A program made the position numbers and the translations under genes. 64,000 bases of DNA from Klebsiella africana (GTDB lineage: Bacteria > Pseudomonadota > Gammaproteobacteria > Enterobacterales > Enterobacteriaceae), in NCBI RefSeq assembly GCF_020526085.1, contig NZ_CP084874.1, positions 5,084,001-5,148,000 of the forward strand, written 5' to 3'. Within the stretch, counting starts at the first letter, position 1. Each line of letters starts with the position of its first letter. The notes under the pieces are model-generated. The model searched no databases. It had not been told where the DNA came from and saw nothing but the letters and a program-made list of their open reading frames with translations. Positions 1-9,198 of this stretch are shown here, piece by piece.

Positions 1-600
1 ATAGATGAACGTCTGCCGGTTGGTGGGCGAGAGATGATCTACCGTCAGGTAGAAAACAGCTTTACCCAGCCGAACGCGGCCATGAACATTCAAATGCTGG
101 AGTGGGCGCTGGATGTCACCAAAGGGGCGACCGGCGATCTGCTGGAATTGTACTGCGGCAACGGTAACTTCTCGCTGGCGCTGGCGCGTAATTTCGATCG
201 CGTACTGGCCACCGAAATCGCCAAACCGTCGGTGGCGGCGGCGCAGTACAACATCGCCGCTAACCATATCGACAACGTGCAGATTATCCGCATGGCGGCG
301 GAAGAGTTTACTCAGGCGATGAACGGCGTGCGGGAGTTCAACCGGCTGCAGGGTATCGATCTGCAAAGCTATCAGTGCGAGACCATTTTCGTCGATCCGC
401 CGCGTAGCGGGCTGGACAGTGAAACGGAAAAAATGGTGCAGGCCTATCCGCGTATTCTGTACATTTCGTGCAACCCGGAAACGCTGTGTCGCAATCTGGA
501 GACGCTAAGCCAGACGCACAACGTTACCCGGCTGGCGCTATTCGACCAGTTCCCGTATACCCATCACATGGAGTGCGGCGTTCTGCTGACCCGGAAATAG
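1..600 (+). CDS. trmA: tRNA (uracil-5-)-methyltransferase, C-terminal part
   Basis: TrmA makes m5U54 (ribothymidine) in the T-loop of tRNAs using S-adenosylmethionine. The window opens inside the gene: the frame is open from base 1, so the N-terminus lies upstream and about 199 residues remain. Visible are the Rossmann SAM-binding stretch [13 protein letters not shown], the [10 protein letters not shown] motif and the catalytic-cysteine motif ISCNPETL followed by the family C-terminal ECGVLLTRK. Sequence and neighbour (convergent yijD) match the E. coli arrangement. An ATG at position 34 is internal and not a real start. Confidence 0.96.
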   Translation: MDERLPVGGREMIYRQVENSFTQPNAAMNIQMLEWALDVTKGATGDLLELYCGNGNFSLALARNFDRVLATEIAKPSVAAAQYNIAANHIDNVQIIRMAAEEFTQAMNGVREFNRLQGIDLQSYQCETIFVDPPRSGLDSETEKMVQAYPRILYISCNPETLCRNLETLSQTHNVTRLALFDQFPYTHHMECGVLLTRK

Positions 601-602
601 GC

Positions 603-639
603 CAAAAAAAACCGGCAACGTCATGTTGCCGGTTTTTTT
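603..639. terminator. Bidirectional Rho-independent terminator, trmA/yijD
   Basis: A perfect nine-pair stem (ACCGGCAAC with GTTGCCGGT) has an A-run before it and a T-run after it, so it can terminate trmA on the plus strand and yijD on the minus strand. Confidence 0.9.
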
Positions 640-650
640 CCGTTGGCGGC

Positions 651-1010
651 TTACTCGGCCGCCGTATTTTTGCGGTTACGCATCTTGTAGCCGATCCAGA
701 AGACCATCGCGACGGACAGAACGGCCGGGAAGAAGTTAGAACCGATATCCGGGTACTCTGCACGCACGACGGTGCTGTACAACAGCACCCCGAGAATAAA
801 AAAGGCGGCAGCCAGGCCCGGTAGCCCAACGGGCATACTGCGATTCTGATAGCGCTGATGCAGACAGTAGACCGTCAGCAGCAGGGATAAAATGGGGAAG
901 ACGGAAAACGGAACTATCGAACTGAACAGCGCCGCAAAGGCGCCATTAATGGATAACCCGGCAATCAGTGCCAGCAGCAGCGTACCTTTATCTTGAACTG
1001 AGTGTTTCAT
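651..1010 (-). CDS. yijD: YijD family inner-membrane protein
   Basis: A small (119 aa) inner-membrane protein with about four hydrophobic segments (roughly residues 9-30, 34-48, 62-83 and 92-108) and a basic, charged C-terminus. Its function is not established. It lies 15 bases downstream of fabR on the same strand, as in E. coli, so the two are probably co-transcribed. Identity rests on the sequence (starts MKHSVQDKG) and on the trmA-yijD-fabR order. Confidence 0.9.
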   Translation of the reverse strand: MKHSVQDKGTLLLALIAGLSINGAFAALFSSIVPFSVFPILSLLLTVYCLHQRYQNRSMPVGLPGLAAAFFILGVLLYSTVVRAEYPDIGSNFFPAVLSVAMVFWIGYKMRNRKNTAAE

Positions 1011-1025
1011 TGCTCGTCCTTCACG

Positions 1026-1661
1026 TTATTCGGAATGATGTGACATTTTTTCTTGTTCACGGCGATACCAGTAATACGCGCCTTTCGAGATCATTCTAAG
1101 CTGCAGTACCAACCGTTCTTCCAGCTGTCGGCGCTGCTCAGGGCCGACATCCAGCGCTTCCGCGCCAGCGCTAAAAACGATGGTCACCATAGCTTCAGCC
1201 TGCGCTTCGGTAAAGGCGCGCGGCATATGGTTTTCGAGTTCTAAATAGTCGGCAAGTTCCGCAATAAAGTGCTGGATCTCGCGTGCGACGGCGGCGCGAA
1301 ACGCCGCAGAGGTTCCCGAGCGCTCGCGCAGCAGCAGGCGGAAGGCGTTCGGGTTGTTACCGATAAATTCCATAAAGGTGGAGACCGAGGTGCGGATCAC
1401 GCTGCCGCCTTTGGCAATCCGCTGGCGCGCCTGGCGCATCAGCTGGCGCAGCATCAGTCCGCTCTCATCGACCATCGTCAGGCCCAGCTCATCGACGTCG
1501 CGAAAATGACGATAAAAGGACGTCGGCGCGATCCCTGCTTCCCGCGCCACTTCACGCAAGCTCAGGCTGGCGAAACTCCGCTCAGCGCTAAGTTGGCTGA
1601 ATGCCGCTTCCACCAGCGAACGGCGGGTTTTTTCTTTTTGTTGTGCTCTTACGCCCATCAC
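1026..1661 (-). CDS. fabR: TetR-family repressor of unsaturated fatty-acid synthesis
   Basis: FabR binds the fabA and fabB promoters in response to the unsaturated/saturated acyl chain balance and represses unsaturated fatty-acid synthesis. The N-terminal 60 residues form a TetR helix-turn-helix ([21 protein letters not shown]), and the rest is the helical ligand-binding domain. The length (about 210 aa) fits the family. Two adjacent ATGs at the start (1661 and 1658) make the exact N-terminus uncertain by one residue. It is transcribed away from sthA and probably together with yijD. Confidence 0.93.
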   Translation of the reverse strand: MMGVRAQQKEKTRRSLVEAAFSQLSAERSFASLSLREVAREAGIAPTSFYRHFRDVDELGLTMVDESGLMLRQLMRQARQRIAKGGSVIRTSVSTFMEFIGNNPNAFRLLLRERSGTSAAFRAAVAREIQHFIAELADYLELENHMPRAFTEAQAEAMVTIVFSAGAEALDVGPEQRRQLEERLVLQLRMISKGAYYWYRREQEKMSHHSE

Positions 1662-1857
1662 GATGTATGAATCCTTCCAATAGCCCTGCTGGCACTATAC
1701 CAGAGATTAAAACTAATCGGTTTGCCCTGGATTGTGAATGATTGTTTACGAGCCGTTTCTGCTTTTATGCTGCAAAAAAGCACAACGATAATTGGGTTAA
1801 AGCGCAGCGAATGTTATCATCGTGTTTATTTTATGTATAAAACAGGTGAGTAATGCC

Positions 1858-3258
1858 ATGTCACACTCTTGGGATTATGATGCAATAGTGATTGGTTCCG
1901 GTCCTGGCGGGGAAGGCGCCGCCATGGGACTGGTGAAACAGGGAGCACGCGTTGCCGTCATCGAGCGCTACCATAATGTCGGCGGCGGTTGCACCCACTG
2001 GGGTACCATCCCGTCGAAAGCCCTCCGCCATGCCGTCAGCCGTATTATCGAGTTTAACCAAAACCCCCTCTACAGCGACCACTCCCGCCTTCTTCGCTCT
2101 TCTTTCGCCGACATCCTTAACCATGCCGACAGCGTCATCAACCAGCAGACTCATATGCGCCAGGGATTCTATGAGCGCAACCACTGTGAAATTCTGCAGG
2201 GCAATGCCCACTTCGTGGATGAGCATACCCTGGCGCTGGAGTGCCATGATGGCACGGTCGAAACAGTGACCGCGGAGAAATTCGTTATCGCCTGCGGATC
2301 TCGCCCCTACCATCCGGCGGATGTCGATTTCCACCACCCGCGCATCTATGACAGTGATTCGATTCTCAGCCTGCAGCATGAGCCGCGCCATGTGATCATT
2401 TACGGCGCCGGGGTGATCGGTTGTGAATATGCGTCGATCTTCCGCGGCATGGAGGTGAAAGTCGATCTGATCAACACCCGCGATCGTCTGCTGGCCTTCC
2501 TCGATCAGGAGATGTCAGACTCGCTCTCTTATCACTTCTGGAACAGCGGCGTGGTCATTCGCCATAACGAGGAGTATGAGAAAATTGAGGGGGTGGATGA
2601 CGGGGTGATCATGCACCTGAAGTCCGGCAAAAAGCTGAAGGCCGATTGCCTGCTGTACGCCAACGGCCGCACCGGCAATACCGACACTCTGGCGCTGGAA
2701 AATATCGGTCTGCAGACCGACAGTCGCGGTCAGCTGAAGGTTAACAGCATGTACCAGACCGCCCTCCCGCACATCTATGCGGTTGGCGATGTCATCGGCT
2801 ATCCAAGCCTGGCTTCTGCCGCTTACGATCAAGGACGCATCGCCGCCCAGGCGCTGGTAAAAGGCGAAGCCTCAGCGCATCTGATTGAAGATATCCCGAC
2901 CGGGATTTACACCATTCCGGAAATCAGCTCCGTCGGGAAAACCGAGCAACAGCTGACGGCGATGAAAGTGCCATATGAGGTGGGCCGCGCCCAGTTTAAA
3001 CACCTGGCGCGGGCGCAAATCGTCGGTATGAGCGTTGGTACGCTGAAGATCCTGTTCCATCGGGAAACCAAGGAGATCCTTGGCATTCACTGCTTTGGCG
3101 AGCGCGCGGCCGAAATTATTCATATCGGCCAGGCGATCATGGAGCAGAAAGGCGGTGGCAACACCATTGAGTACTTCGTCAACACCACCTTTAACTACCC
3201 GACCATGGCGGAAGCGTACCGGGTCGCCGCGCTGAACGGCTTAAACCGCCTGTTTTAA
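1858..3258 (+). CDS. sthA: Soluble pyridine nucleotide transhydrogenase
   Basis: SthA (UdhA) is a cytosolic FAD flavoprotein that moves hydride from NADPH to NAD+ and so adjusts the two cofactor pools. The 466-aa protein has an N-terminal FAD-binding GxGxxG ([11 protein letters not shown]), a second dinucleotide site ([14 protein letters not shown], around residue 180) and a C-terminal dimerisation domain. At the place of the redox disulfide of related reductases it reads [11 protein letters not shown], with only one Cys, as expected for this family rather than for lipoamide dehydrogenase. The start at 1858 (MSHSWDYD) follows an AGGTGAG ribosome site. The frame stays open to 1822, but that extension is not conserved. 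The 3' end overlaps the end of convergent oxyR by 18 bases. Confidence 0.96.
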   Translation: MSHSWDYDAIVIGSGPGGEGAAMGLVKQGARVAVIERYHNVGGGCTHWGTIPSKALRHAVSRIIEFNQNPLYSDHSRLLRSSFADILNHADSVINQQTHMRQGFYERNHCEILQGNAHFVDEHTLALECHDGTVETVTAEKFVIACGSRPYHPADVDFHHPRIYDSDSILSLQHEPRHVIIYGAGVIGCEYASIFRGMEVKVDLINTRDRLLAFLDQEMSDSLSYHFWNSGVVIRHNEEYEKIEGVDDGVIMHLKSGKKLKADCLLYANGRTGNTDTLALENIGLQTDSRGQLKVNSMYQTALPHIYAVGDVIGYPSLASAAYDQGRIAAQALVKGEASAHLIEDIPTGIYTIPEISSVGKTEQQLTAMKVPYEVGRAQFKHLARAQIVGMSVGTLKILFHRETKEILGIHCFGERAAEIIHIGQAIMEQKGGGNTIEYFVNTTFNYPTMAEAYRVAALNGLNRLF

Positions 3259-4158
3259 CGCCTTGTCGAAATGGCCATCCATCGTACCGCGGATGGCCTC
3301 CGCCAGATGTTCATAGCGGCTGCGCAGCGGTGAGCCCGGACGATAAACCAGACCGATGGTGCGTCTTGGCTCTGGCTTAATGCACGGCAGGTAGACCACG
3401 CCATCGCGTTTCCTTTCCTGTGGCACCGCCAGCGCCGGCAGCAGGGTAATACCGCTGCCTGCCGCCACCATATTGCGCAGCGTTTCCAGGCTGGTCGCGC
3501 GGAAGTGGGTATCCTCATCCGCCCCCGCTTCAAAGCAGAAGCCCATCGCCTGATCGCGCAGGCAGTGGCCATCCTCCAGCATCAGCAGCTTTTCACCGGC
3601 CAGATCCGACATCGGCACCCGGTCGCGGTTCGCCCACGGATGATCTTCATAGATAGCCAGCATCATCGGCTCATCGAACAGCGGCACCTCGATAAAGGCC
3701 TCGCTCTCTTTGACCAGCGCCAGGATGGCGCAGTCGAGCTTACCGCTGTCGAGCTGAGCCAGCAGCTGATGGGTCTGCGCTTCGTGCAGATACATTTCCA
3801 GCTTCGGGAAGGTTTGATGCAGCATCGGAATGATGTGCGGTAGCAGGTACGGGCCAATTGTCGGGATCAGGCCGATATGCAGCGGCCCGGACATGGTTTC
3901 CCCTTGTTGGCTTGCCATCTCCTTGAGCACTTTTACTTCGCGTAACACGGTACGCGCCTGATCCACCAGCAACAGCCCCGCCTGGGTAAACAGAACCTTA
4001 CGGCTGGTGCGCTCCAGCAGCATGACGCCAAGCTCATCCTCCAGCTTGCGGATCTGTCCGCTGAGCGTCGGTTGGCTCACATGGCATGAGTCAGCCGCCC
4101 GCCGAAAGTGGCGGTGTTCGGCGAGCGCTACCAGGTATTCAAGATCGCGAATATTCAT
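3241..4158 (-). CDS. oxyR: Hydrogen-peroxide-sensing LysR-type regulator OxyR
   Basis: OxyR activates peroxide defence genes, including OxyS, when H2O2 forms an intramolecular disulfide. The 305-aa protein has a LysR winged-helix domain at residues 1-60 and the sensor cysteines at positions 199 and 208 ([12 protein letters not shown]), exactly as in E. coli. It is divergent from the OxyS RNA, so OxyR bound in the shared intergenic region should repress its own gene and activate OxyS. The last 18 bases overlap the end of sthA on the other strand. Confidence 0.97.
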   Translation of the reverse strand: MNIRDLEYLVALAEHRHFRRAADSCHVSQPTLSGQIRKLEDELGVMLLERTSRKVLFTQAGLLLVDQARTVLREVKVLKEMASQQGETMSGPLHIGLIPTIGPYLLPHIIPMLHQTFPKLEMYLHEAQTHQLLAQLDSGKLDCAILALVKESEAFIEVPLFDEPMMLAIYEDHPWANRDRVPMSDLAGEKLLMLEDGHCLRDQAMGFCFEAGADEDTHFRATSLETLRNMVAAGSGITLLPALAVPQERKRDGVVYLPCIKPEPRRTIGLVYRPGSPLRSRYEHLAEAIRGTMDGHFDKALKQAV

Positions 4159-4175
4159 TATTCATCCTCCATCGC

Positions 4176-4230
4176 CACGATAGTCCATGGCGATAGATAG
4201 CATAGCAACGAACGATTATCCCTATCAAGT
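4176..4230. promoter_or_regulatory. OxyR operator between oxyR and oxyS
   Basis: The region contains several ATAG/CTAT-type elements (GATAG near 4178, GATAG at 4192, ATAG at 4202, CTAT at 4222) and closely resembles the E. coli oxyR-oxyS intergenic region. A TAATAC hexamer at about 4243-4248 is a plausible -10 for OxyS. The exact spacing of the four half-sites was not resolved. Confidence 0.65.
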
Positions 4231-4256
4231 TTTCTGTTCAATAATACGCCCATAAA

Positions 4257-4357
4257 GACGGTCAACCTGTGAAAACCACTGGCCCGTCACACTGTTTCTC
4301 TACCCGAACAACTAAAGCCAACGTGAACTTTTGCGGACCTTGCGTCCGCTTTTTTTT
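4257..4357 (+). ncRNA. oxyS: OxyS peroxide-induced small RNA
   Basis: OxyS is an Hfq-dependent sRNA induced by OxyR that represses targets such as fhlA and rpoS. The location (between oxyR and argH, divergent from oxyR) and the conserved single-stranded linker AACTAAAGCCAACGTGAACT identify it. The 5' end can fold as GACGG (4257-4261) with CCGTC (4284-4288). The 3' end is a terminator hairpin GCGGAC-CTTGC-GTCCGC (4333-4349) followed by eight or nine T. The 5' domain and the terminator loop differ from the E. coli sequence, and the RNA is a little shorter (about 101 nt by this reading). The exact 5' end is inferred. Confidence 0.88.
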
Positions 4358-4415
4358 GCATAAAAAACCCGGCGTCGCTGGGCTCGGCCGGGTTCGGGAA
4401 GGGGATGCCAGAAGA

Positions 4416-5789
4416 TTAGCTCAAGCGAGCCTTCGCCTCGTTGATAGCCTGCGCTACCTGCTGCGGCGAGACGCCGCCTTTCGCTGCGCGTTTCTCGAGG
4501 CAGGACTGCAGGGACAGAATCGGGTACACATCGTCTGCAATAACCGGACTAAATTTCTGCAGATCGGCCAGGGCCAGCGCTTCCAGCGGTTTCCCTTGCG
4601 CAATGGCTTCCACCACCGCCTCACCAACAATATGGTGCGCCTCGCGGAACGGAACGCCTTTCGCCACCAGATAATCCGCCAGCTCAGTGGCATTGGCATA
4701 GCCCTGCTGCGCCGCTTCCGCACAGCGCGGACGTTTTACCTGAATGCCGTCCAGCACCAGGGCCGCCATATGCAGGCAGTCGAGCCAGGTATCCAGGGCG
4801 TCGAAAAGCCCCTCTTTATCTTCCTGCATGTCTTTGTTGTAGGCCAGCGGCAGGCCTTTCAGGGTCATCATCATGCCGGTCAGCGCACCCTGCACGCGGC
4901 CGCATTTGCCACGAATTAATTCCAGCGCGTCCGGGTTTTTCTTCTGCGGCATCAGCGAGGAGCCGGAGGTCACGCGATCAGAAAGCTCGACGAAGTTCGC
5001 CTCGCCGGAGTTGAAGAAAATCAGATCTTCCGCAAAGCGCGACAGATGTACCATGCCGATAGACGCATGGGAAAGCAGCTCCAGCACATGGTCGCGATCG
5101 GAAACGCTGTCGAGGCTGTTGCGGGTGGCAGAGGCAAAGCCCAGCCAGCCGGCCAGCTGCTCGCGGTCGATTTCATACGCCGTCCCCGCCAGCGCGCCGC
5201 AGCCCAGCGGGCTGACGTCGAGGCGCTTCAGCGCGTCCTGCAGACGGCTTTCGTCGCGCGCCAGCATTTCCACGTAGGCCAGACACCAGTGCGCGAACGT
5301 CACCGGCTGGGCGCGCTGCAGGTGGGTGTACCCCGGCATCACCGCGTCCTGATTCTGCTGGGCGGTCTCCACCAGCGCGCTCTGCAGCTGGCGATTGGCC
5401 GACAGCAGTTCGACAATGGTATCTTTACACCACAGTTTAAGATCGGTGGCGACCTGGTCGTTACGGCTGCGGCCGGTATGCAGTTTCTTGCCCAGCTGGC
5501 CCACTTTATCGATCAGTTTACCTTCCACCCAGCTGTGAATATCTTCGGCATCGCTGGCGAGAATTTGCTGCGGATTAGCGCGCACCTCTTCCAGCAGCAC
5601 GTTCAGCGCCTCTTCCAGCTGCTGCTGTTCAGCGGCACTCAGAACGCCGACCGTTACCAGCGCTTTCGACCAGGCGACAGAGCCAACGATATCCTGCTCC
5701 GCCAGACGATAGTCGAAGCGCAACGAGTCGTTGAACTGTTTGAACCGTTGATCTGCTGCCTGTGTAAAACGCCCGCCCCAAAGTGCCAT
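4416..5789 (-). CDS. argH: Argininosuccinate lyase
   Basis: ArgH splits argininosuccinate into arginine and fumarate, the last step of arginine biosynthesis. The 457-aa protein carries the fumarase/aspartase superfamily signature [12 protein letters not shown] near residue 280 and the N-terminal MALWGGRFT typical of the enzyme. It is the last gene of the argC-argB-argH operon, separated from argB by about 100 bases that hold paired REP units. The downstream end faces OxyS convergently. Confidence 0.97.
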   Translation of the reverse strand: MALWGGRFTQAADQRFKQFNDSLRFDYRLAEQDIVGSVAWSKALVTVGVLSAAEQQQLEEALNVLLEEVRANPQQILASDAEDIHSWVEGKLIDKVGQLGKKLHTGRSRNDQVATDLKLWCKDTIVELLSANRQLQSALVETAQQNQDAVMPGYTHLQRAQPVTFAHWCLAYVEMLARDESRLQDALKRLDVSPLGCGALAGTAYEIDREQLAGWLGFASATRNSLDSVSDRDHVLELLSHASIGMVHLSRFAEDLIFFNSGEANFVELSDRVTSGSSLMPQKKNPDALELIRGKCGRVQGALTGMMMTLKGLPLAYNKDMQEDKEGLFDALDTWLDCLHMAALVLDGIQVKRPRCAEAAQQGYANATELADYLVAKGVPFREAHHIVGEAVVEAIAQGKPLEALALADLQKFSPVIADDVYPILSLQSCLEKRAAKGGVSPQQVAQAINEAKARLS

Positions 5790-5815
5790 AACTTGCTTCC
5801 TTTATTCGTTAGTTC

Positions 5816-5880
5816 TGCCGGCGGCGTTGTGCCTCCCGGCCTACAGTCTGTAAGCCCGGCAGACAACGCGCCGCCGGGCA
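5816..5880. repeat. Paired REP units (BIME-like) between argB and argH
   Basis: Two REP-like GC-rich palindromic units lie in opposite orientation (GCCGGCGGCG...CCGGCCTACA and TAAGCCCGGC...GCCGCCGGGCA). They sit inside the argCBH transcript, where such elements typically form stable stem-loops in mRNA. There is no coding potential. Confidence 0.8.
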
Positions 5881-5887
5881 TGAAATC

Positions 5888-6667
5888 TTAAGCCAGAATA
5901 CGTGTGCCGATCGGCGTGCCGTTAAATAACGCCGGTAGCTGCTCGGCGTGACGCCAGGAGGCGATATCGACCGGACGGCCCAGGGCACGTGCGGCGTCGA
6001 GGGCCGCATTCACTTTCACAATCATGCCGTCGGTGATAATCCCCTGCTCGATCAGCTGTTCCGCTTTCTCGGCGGTCATCTCGGCAATACGCTGCCCTTT
6101 ACCATCGAGGATACCGCTAACGTCAGACAACAGGATAAGATCCGCCCCCAGGGTGGCAGCCAGCGCCGTCGCCGCCTGGTCAGCATTGACGTTCATCAGC
6201 TGGCCCTCGTCGGTCACCCCGATAGAGCTCACCACCGGCAGGTAACCGCCGGCCAGCAAGGTATTGATCAGCGTCGGGGAGCCCGGCTGCGCCAGCCCGA
6301 CATGGCCCAGCTCAGCATCCAGCTGCGTCACCTTCACGCTATCGCCATCGCCGAGGAACAGGCCGACAGAGGCCAGACCGTGCTTTTTCGCCCACGCCAG
6401 CAGCGTCTTGTTGGCGGTACCCGCCAGCGCGCCGGTGATGATGTCTATTTGCTCAGCCGGCGTAACGCGCAGACCATTTTTCTTCTGTACCGGCAGGTTA
6501 AGCTGTTTCATCAGCTCATCCACCACGCAGCCGCCGCCATGGACGATAATCAGCGGACGCTGATGCGCTTCACGGTAGTTAACCAGTGCGGTAAACAGGC
6601 GCTCCAGCGCTTCTTCGCTATCGAGTAAAACGCCGCCGAGTTTGATAATTAATGGGTTCATCATCAC
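5888..6667 (-). CDS. argB: Acetylglutamate kinase
   Basis: ArgB phosphorylates N-acetyl-L-glutamate in the second step of the acetylated arginine pathway. The 259-aa protein has the amino-acid kinase fold: the Lys/Gly-rich start ([13 protein letters not shown]), the substrate loop VHGGG and the nucleotide region [14 protein letters not shown]. The short length and lack of an extra N-terminal helix are typical of the arginine-insensitive enterobacterial form. It is translated 3 bases after argC. Several Met codons (MMMN) leave the start uncertain by one or two residues. Confidence 0.97.
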   Translation of the reverse strand: MMMNPLIIKLGGVLLDSEEALERLFTALVNYREAHQRPLIIVHGGGCVVDELMKQLNLPVQKKNGLRVTPAEQIDIITGALAGTANKTLLAWAKKHGLASVGLFLGDGDSVKVTQLDAELGHVGLAQPGSPTLINTLLAGGYLPVVSSIGVTDEGQLMNVNADQAATALAATLGADLILLSDVSGILDGKGQRIAEMTAEKAEQLIEQGIITDGMIVKVNAALDAARALGRPVDIASWRHAEQLPALFNGTPIGTRILA

Positions 6668-6670
6668 ACC

Positions 6671-7675
6671 TTAAATAAGAGACTGCGTCTCAGCGAAGCC
6701 GAAACGAATATTCGCGCACTGCACCGCCTGCGCTGCGGCGCCTTTCAGCAGGTTATCTTCAGCCGCGACGACGATAAGATGGTCGTCCTGCACGGCAAAA
6801 CCGATATCACAGAATGGCAGACCCTCGACGCTTTTCAATGCGGGTACGCCTTTATCATATAAACGTACCAGCGGTTTATCGGCGTAAGCCTGCTGGTAAA
6901 CCGCCGCGATCTGCGCATGGCCAACGCCCGGCTTCAGGCGGCAGGTAATGGTTTCCAGGATGCCACGCTTAAAATTACCCAAGTGCGGGGTAAAAATTAC
7001 CTTTGCCCCGAGGTGGCTGGCAATCTCCGGCTGATGGCGATGGTTAAATATGCCGTACGGCTGCAAGCTAACTTCACAGAAGCTGTTGCCGATCGCGGCC
7101 TTACGACCCGCGCCGCTCACCCCGCTGGTAGCGTTGATTACCGGCCACTGGTTCAGATCCAGCAGACTGGCATCAATCAGCGGCTTCAGCGACAGCTGCG
7201 CCGCCGTCGGGTAGCAGCCTGGCACTGCGATTAACTGCGCGTCTTTAAGCGCATCCGCGCTCCACTCCGCCAGACCATACACCGCCTGTTTGAGCAGGTC
7301 GGGATGCTGATGAGTGAAACCGTAATATTTTTCGTAGAACGCCCCATCGTTAACGCGGAAGGCACCGGAGAGATCGAACACCACGCAGCCGGCAGCAAGG
7401 AACTGCGGCGCCAGATCGTGACTCACTTCGTGCGCGGTGGCGAGAAACACCACGTCCACGCCAGCGCTGAATTCGCTGATATCGGACATCGGCTGCAGCG
7501 GCATATCGACAATGCCTTTGAGCTGCGGATGCAGGTCGGAAATTAATTTTCCCGCATCATTGCTTTGCGCGGAGACCGTTAAAGCGGTTATGTTCATATG
7601 CGGATGACGATTGATATAGGTCACCAGCTCTGCGCCGGCATAACCACTGGCACCCACAATCAGCGTATTTAACAT
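6671..7675 (-). CDS. argC: N-acetyl-gamma-glutamyl-phosphate reductase
   Basis: ArgC reduces N-acetylglutamyl phosphate to the semialdehyde with NADPH. The 334-aa protein begins with a Rossmann GxxGxxG ([13 protein letters not shown]) and has the catalytic-cysteine motif VPGCYPTAA near residue 154. It is the first gene of argCBH and is read away from argE from a common control region. Its ATG follows an AAGGAG ribosome site. Confidence 0.97.
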   Translation of the reverse strand: MLNTLIVGASGYAGAELVTYINRHPHMNITALTVSAQSNDAGKLISDLHPQLKGIVDMPLQPMSDISEFSAGVDVVFLATAHEVSHDLAPQFLAAGCVVFDLSGAFRVNDGAFYEKYYGFTHQHPDLLKQAVYGLAEWSADALKDAQLIAVPGCYPTAAQLSLKPLIDASLLDLNQWPVINATSGVSGAGRKAAIGNSFCEVSLQPYGIFNHRHQPEIASHLGAKVIFTPHLGNFKRGILETITCRLKPGVGHAQIAAVYQQAYADKPLVRLYDKGVPALKSVEGLPFCDIGFAVQDDHLIVVAAEDNLLKGAAAQAVQCANIRFGFAETQSLI

Positions 7676-7722
7676 TGGAAGCGCATCTCCTTACATTCGA
7701 TGGGTTTTCTTACGCTCAACGA

Positions 7723-7761
7723 TATTGTATTTTTATTCACAATAAATGCATGAATATTGAT
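7723..7761. promoter_or_regulatory. Tandem ARG boxes of the argE-argCBH operator
   Basis: Two 18-bp imperfect palindromes resembling the ArgR consensus AATGAATAATNATTCANT lie at about 7723-7740 (TATTGTATTTTTATTCAC) and 7744-7761 (AAATGCATGAATATTGAT), three bases apart. The sequence is nearly the same as the E. coli bipolar argECBH operator, so arginine-loaded ArgR should repress both directions. Confidence 0.88.
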
Positions 7762-7788
7762 ACTATCACGACCCAAGGTGTGTCAACA

Positions 7789-8940
7789 ATGAAAAACAAT
7801 TTACCGCCCTTTATCGAGATTTACCGCGCGTTGATCGCCACACCGTCCATCAGCGCGACCGAAGAGGCTCTCGATCAAAGCAATGAGTCTTTAATCAATT
7901 TGCTGGCAGGCTGGTTCCGCGATCTCGGCTTCAATGTTGAGGTACAGCCGGTGCCGGATACGCGCCATAAATTCAACCTGCTGGCCAGCACCGGACACGG
8001 CGCCGGCGGCCTGCTGCTCGCCGGGCATACCGATACCGTGCCGTTCGATGATGGCCGCTGGACGCGCGACCCGTTCACCCTCACCGAACACGATAACAAG
8101 CTCTACGGCCTCGGCACGGCCGATATGAAAGGCTTCTTCGCCTTTATTCTCGACGCCCTGCGCGATGTCGACGTCACCACACTAAAAAAGCCGCTGTATA
8201 TTTTGGCCACCGCCGACGAAGAGACCAGCATGGCCGGCGCGCGCTATTTTGCCGAAACCACCCGGCTGCGCCCGGACTGTGCCATCATCGGCGAGCCCAC
8301 CTCCCTGCAGCCGATCCGCGCCCACAAAGGCCATATGTCCAACGCGATCCGTATTCAGGGCCAGTCCGGCCACTCCAGCGATCCGGCGCGCGGGATCAAC
8401 GCCATTGAGCTGATGCACGACGCCATCGGCCGCATTATGCAGCTGCGCGATCTGCTAAAGGAGCGCTACCACTTCGAGGCGTTTACGGTCCCTTACCCAA
8501 CCCTCAACCTGGGCGCTATCCATGGCGGCGATGCCTCAAACCGTATCTGCGCCTGCTGTGAACTGCATATGGATATCCGCCCGCTGCCGGGGATGACCCT
8601 TAACGATCTTAATGGTCTGTTGGGCGAGGCGCTGGCCCCGGTCAGCGAACGCTGGCCGGGCCGCCTGACGGTCTCAGAGCTGCATCCGCCGATCCCTGGC
8701 TACGAGTGCCCGCCGGACCATAAGCTGGTGCAGGTGGTTGAGAAACTGCTTGGCGCCCAGACCGATGTGGTGAACTACTGCACCGAAGCGCCGTTTATCC
8801 AGACGCTGTGTCCGACGCTGGTGCTCGGCCCGGGATCCATCAATCAGGCCCATCAGCCTGACGAGTATCTGGAGACGCGCTTTATCAAGCCGACCCGGGA
8901 GCTGATTAGCCAGGTGGTCCACCACTTCTGCTGGCACTAA
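7789..8940 (+). CDS. argE: Acetylornithine deacetylase
   Basis: ArgE removes the acetyl group from N-acetylornithine to give ornithine. The 383-aa protein is an M20-family metallo-amidohydrolase: metal ligands are in [10 protein letters not shown] (His/Asp), [10 protein letters not shown] and ATADEETSM (catalytic Glu pair), with a dimerisation domain around residues 180-290. The frame is open back to 7675, but the start at 7789 (MKNNLPPF) gives the conserved length. The upstream extension covers the ARG boxes, so it is not coding. Confidence 0.96.
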   Translation: MKNNLPPFIEIYRALIATPSISATEEALDQSNESLINLLAGWFRDLGFNVEVQPVPDTRHKFNLLASTGHGAGGLLLAGHTDTVPFDDGRWTRDPFTLTEHDNKLYGLGTADMKGFFAFILDALRDVDVTTLKKPLYILATADEETSMAGARYFAETTRLRPDCAIIGEPTSLQPIRAHKGHMSNAIRIQGQSGHSSDPARGINAIELMHDAIGRIMQLRDLLKERYHFEAFTVPYPTLNLGAIHGGDASNRICACCELHMDIRPLPGMTLNDLNGLLGEALAPVSERWPGRLTVSELHPPIPGYECPPDHKLVQVVEKLLGAQTDVVNYCTEAPFIQTLCPTLVLGPGSINQAHQPDEYLETRFIKPTRELISQVVHHFCWH

Positions 8941-9198
8941 AATCGCCCTCTTTTTCCGCCCCGCTCTCCCGGGGCGGAACGGTGACGATCGTCACATTTC
9001 CATAAGCGATGCTTATCCAGCGACCCCTGAATTAAATTTCGCAAATTACGGCGATTTACTCGTTTGCTGAAGCGATTTCGCAGTAATTGACGTGGGGGTA
9101 TTTACGTGGCTTTATAAAAGACGGGTTGCTTATCCGTTGCTCACGTTCCAGCGCAGCGGATATAACAAAATAAAATGAGATGGGGTGTCTGGGGTAAC

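Noticed and set aside
4269..4919. A 216-codon plus-strand ORF through OxyS and the end of argH
   Set aside because: It runs antisense to argH and across a recognised sRNA and terminator. It has no ribosome site or family resemblance.
5046..5891. A 281-codon plus-strand ORF opposite argH
   Set aside because: It is fully antisense to the well-conserved argH and crosses the REP units; a composition shadow of a GC-rich gene.
8955..8985. CCGCCCC/GGGGCGG stem after argE as a terminator
   Set aside because: The seven-pair stem lacks a T-run on the plus strand, so it was not listed as a terminator.
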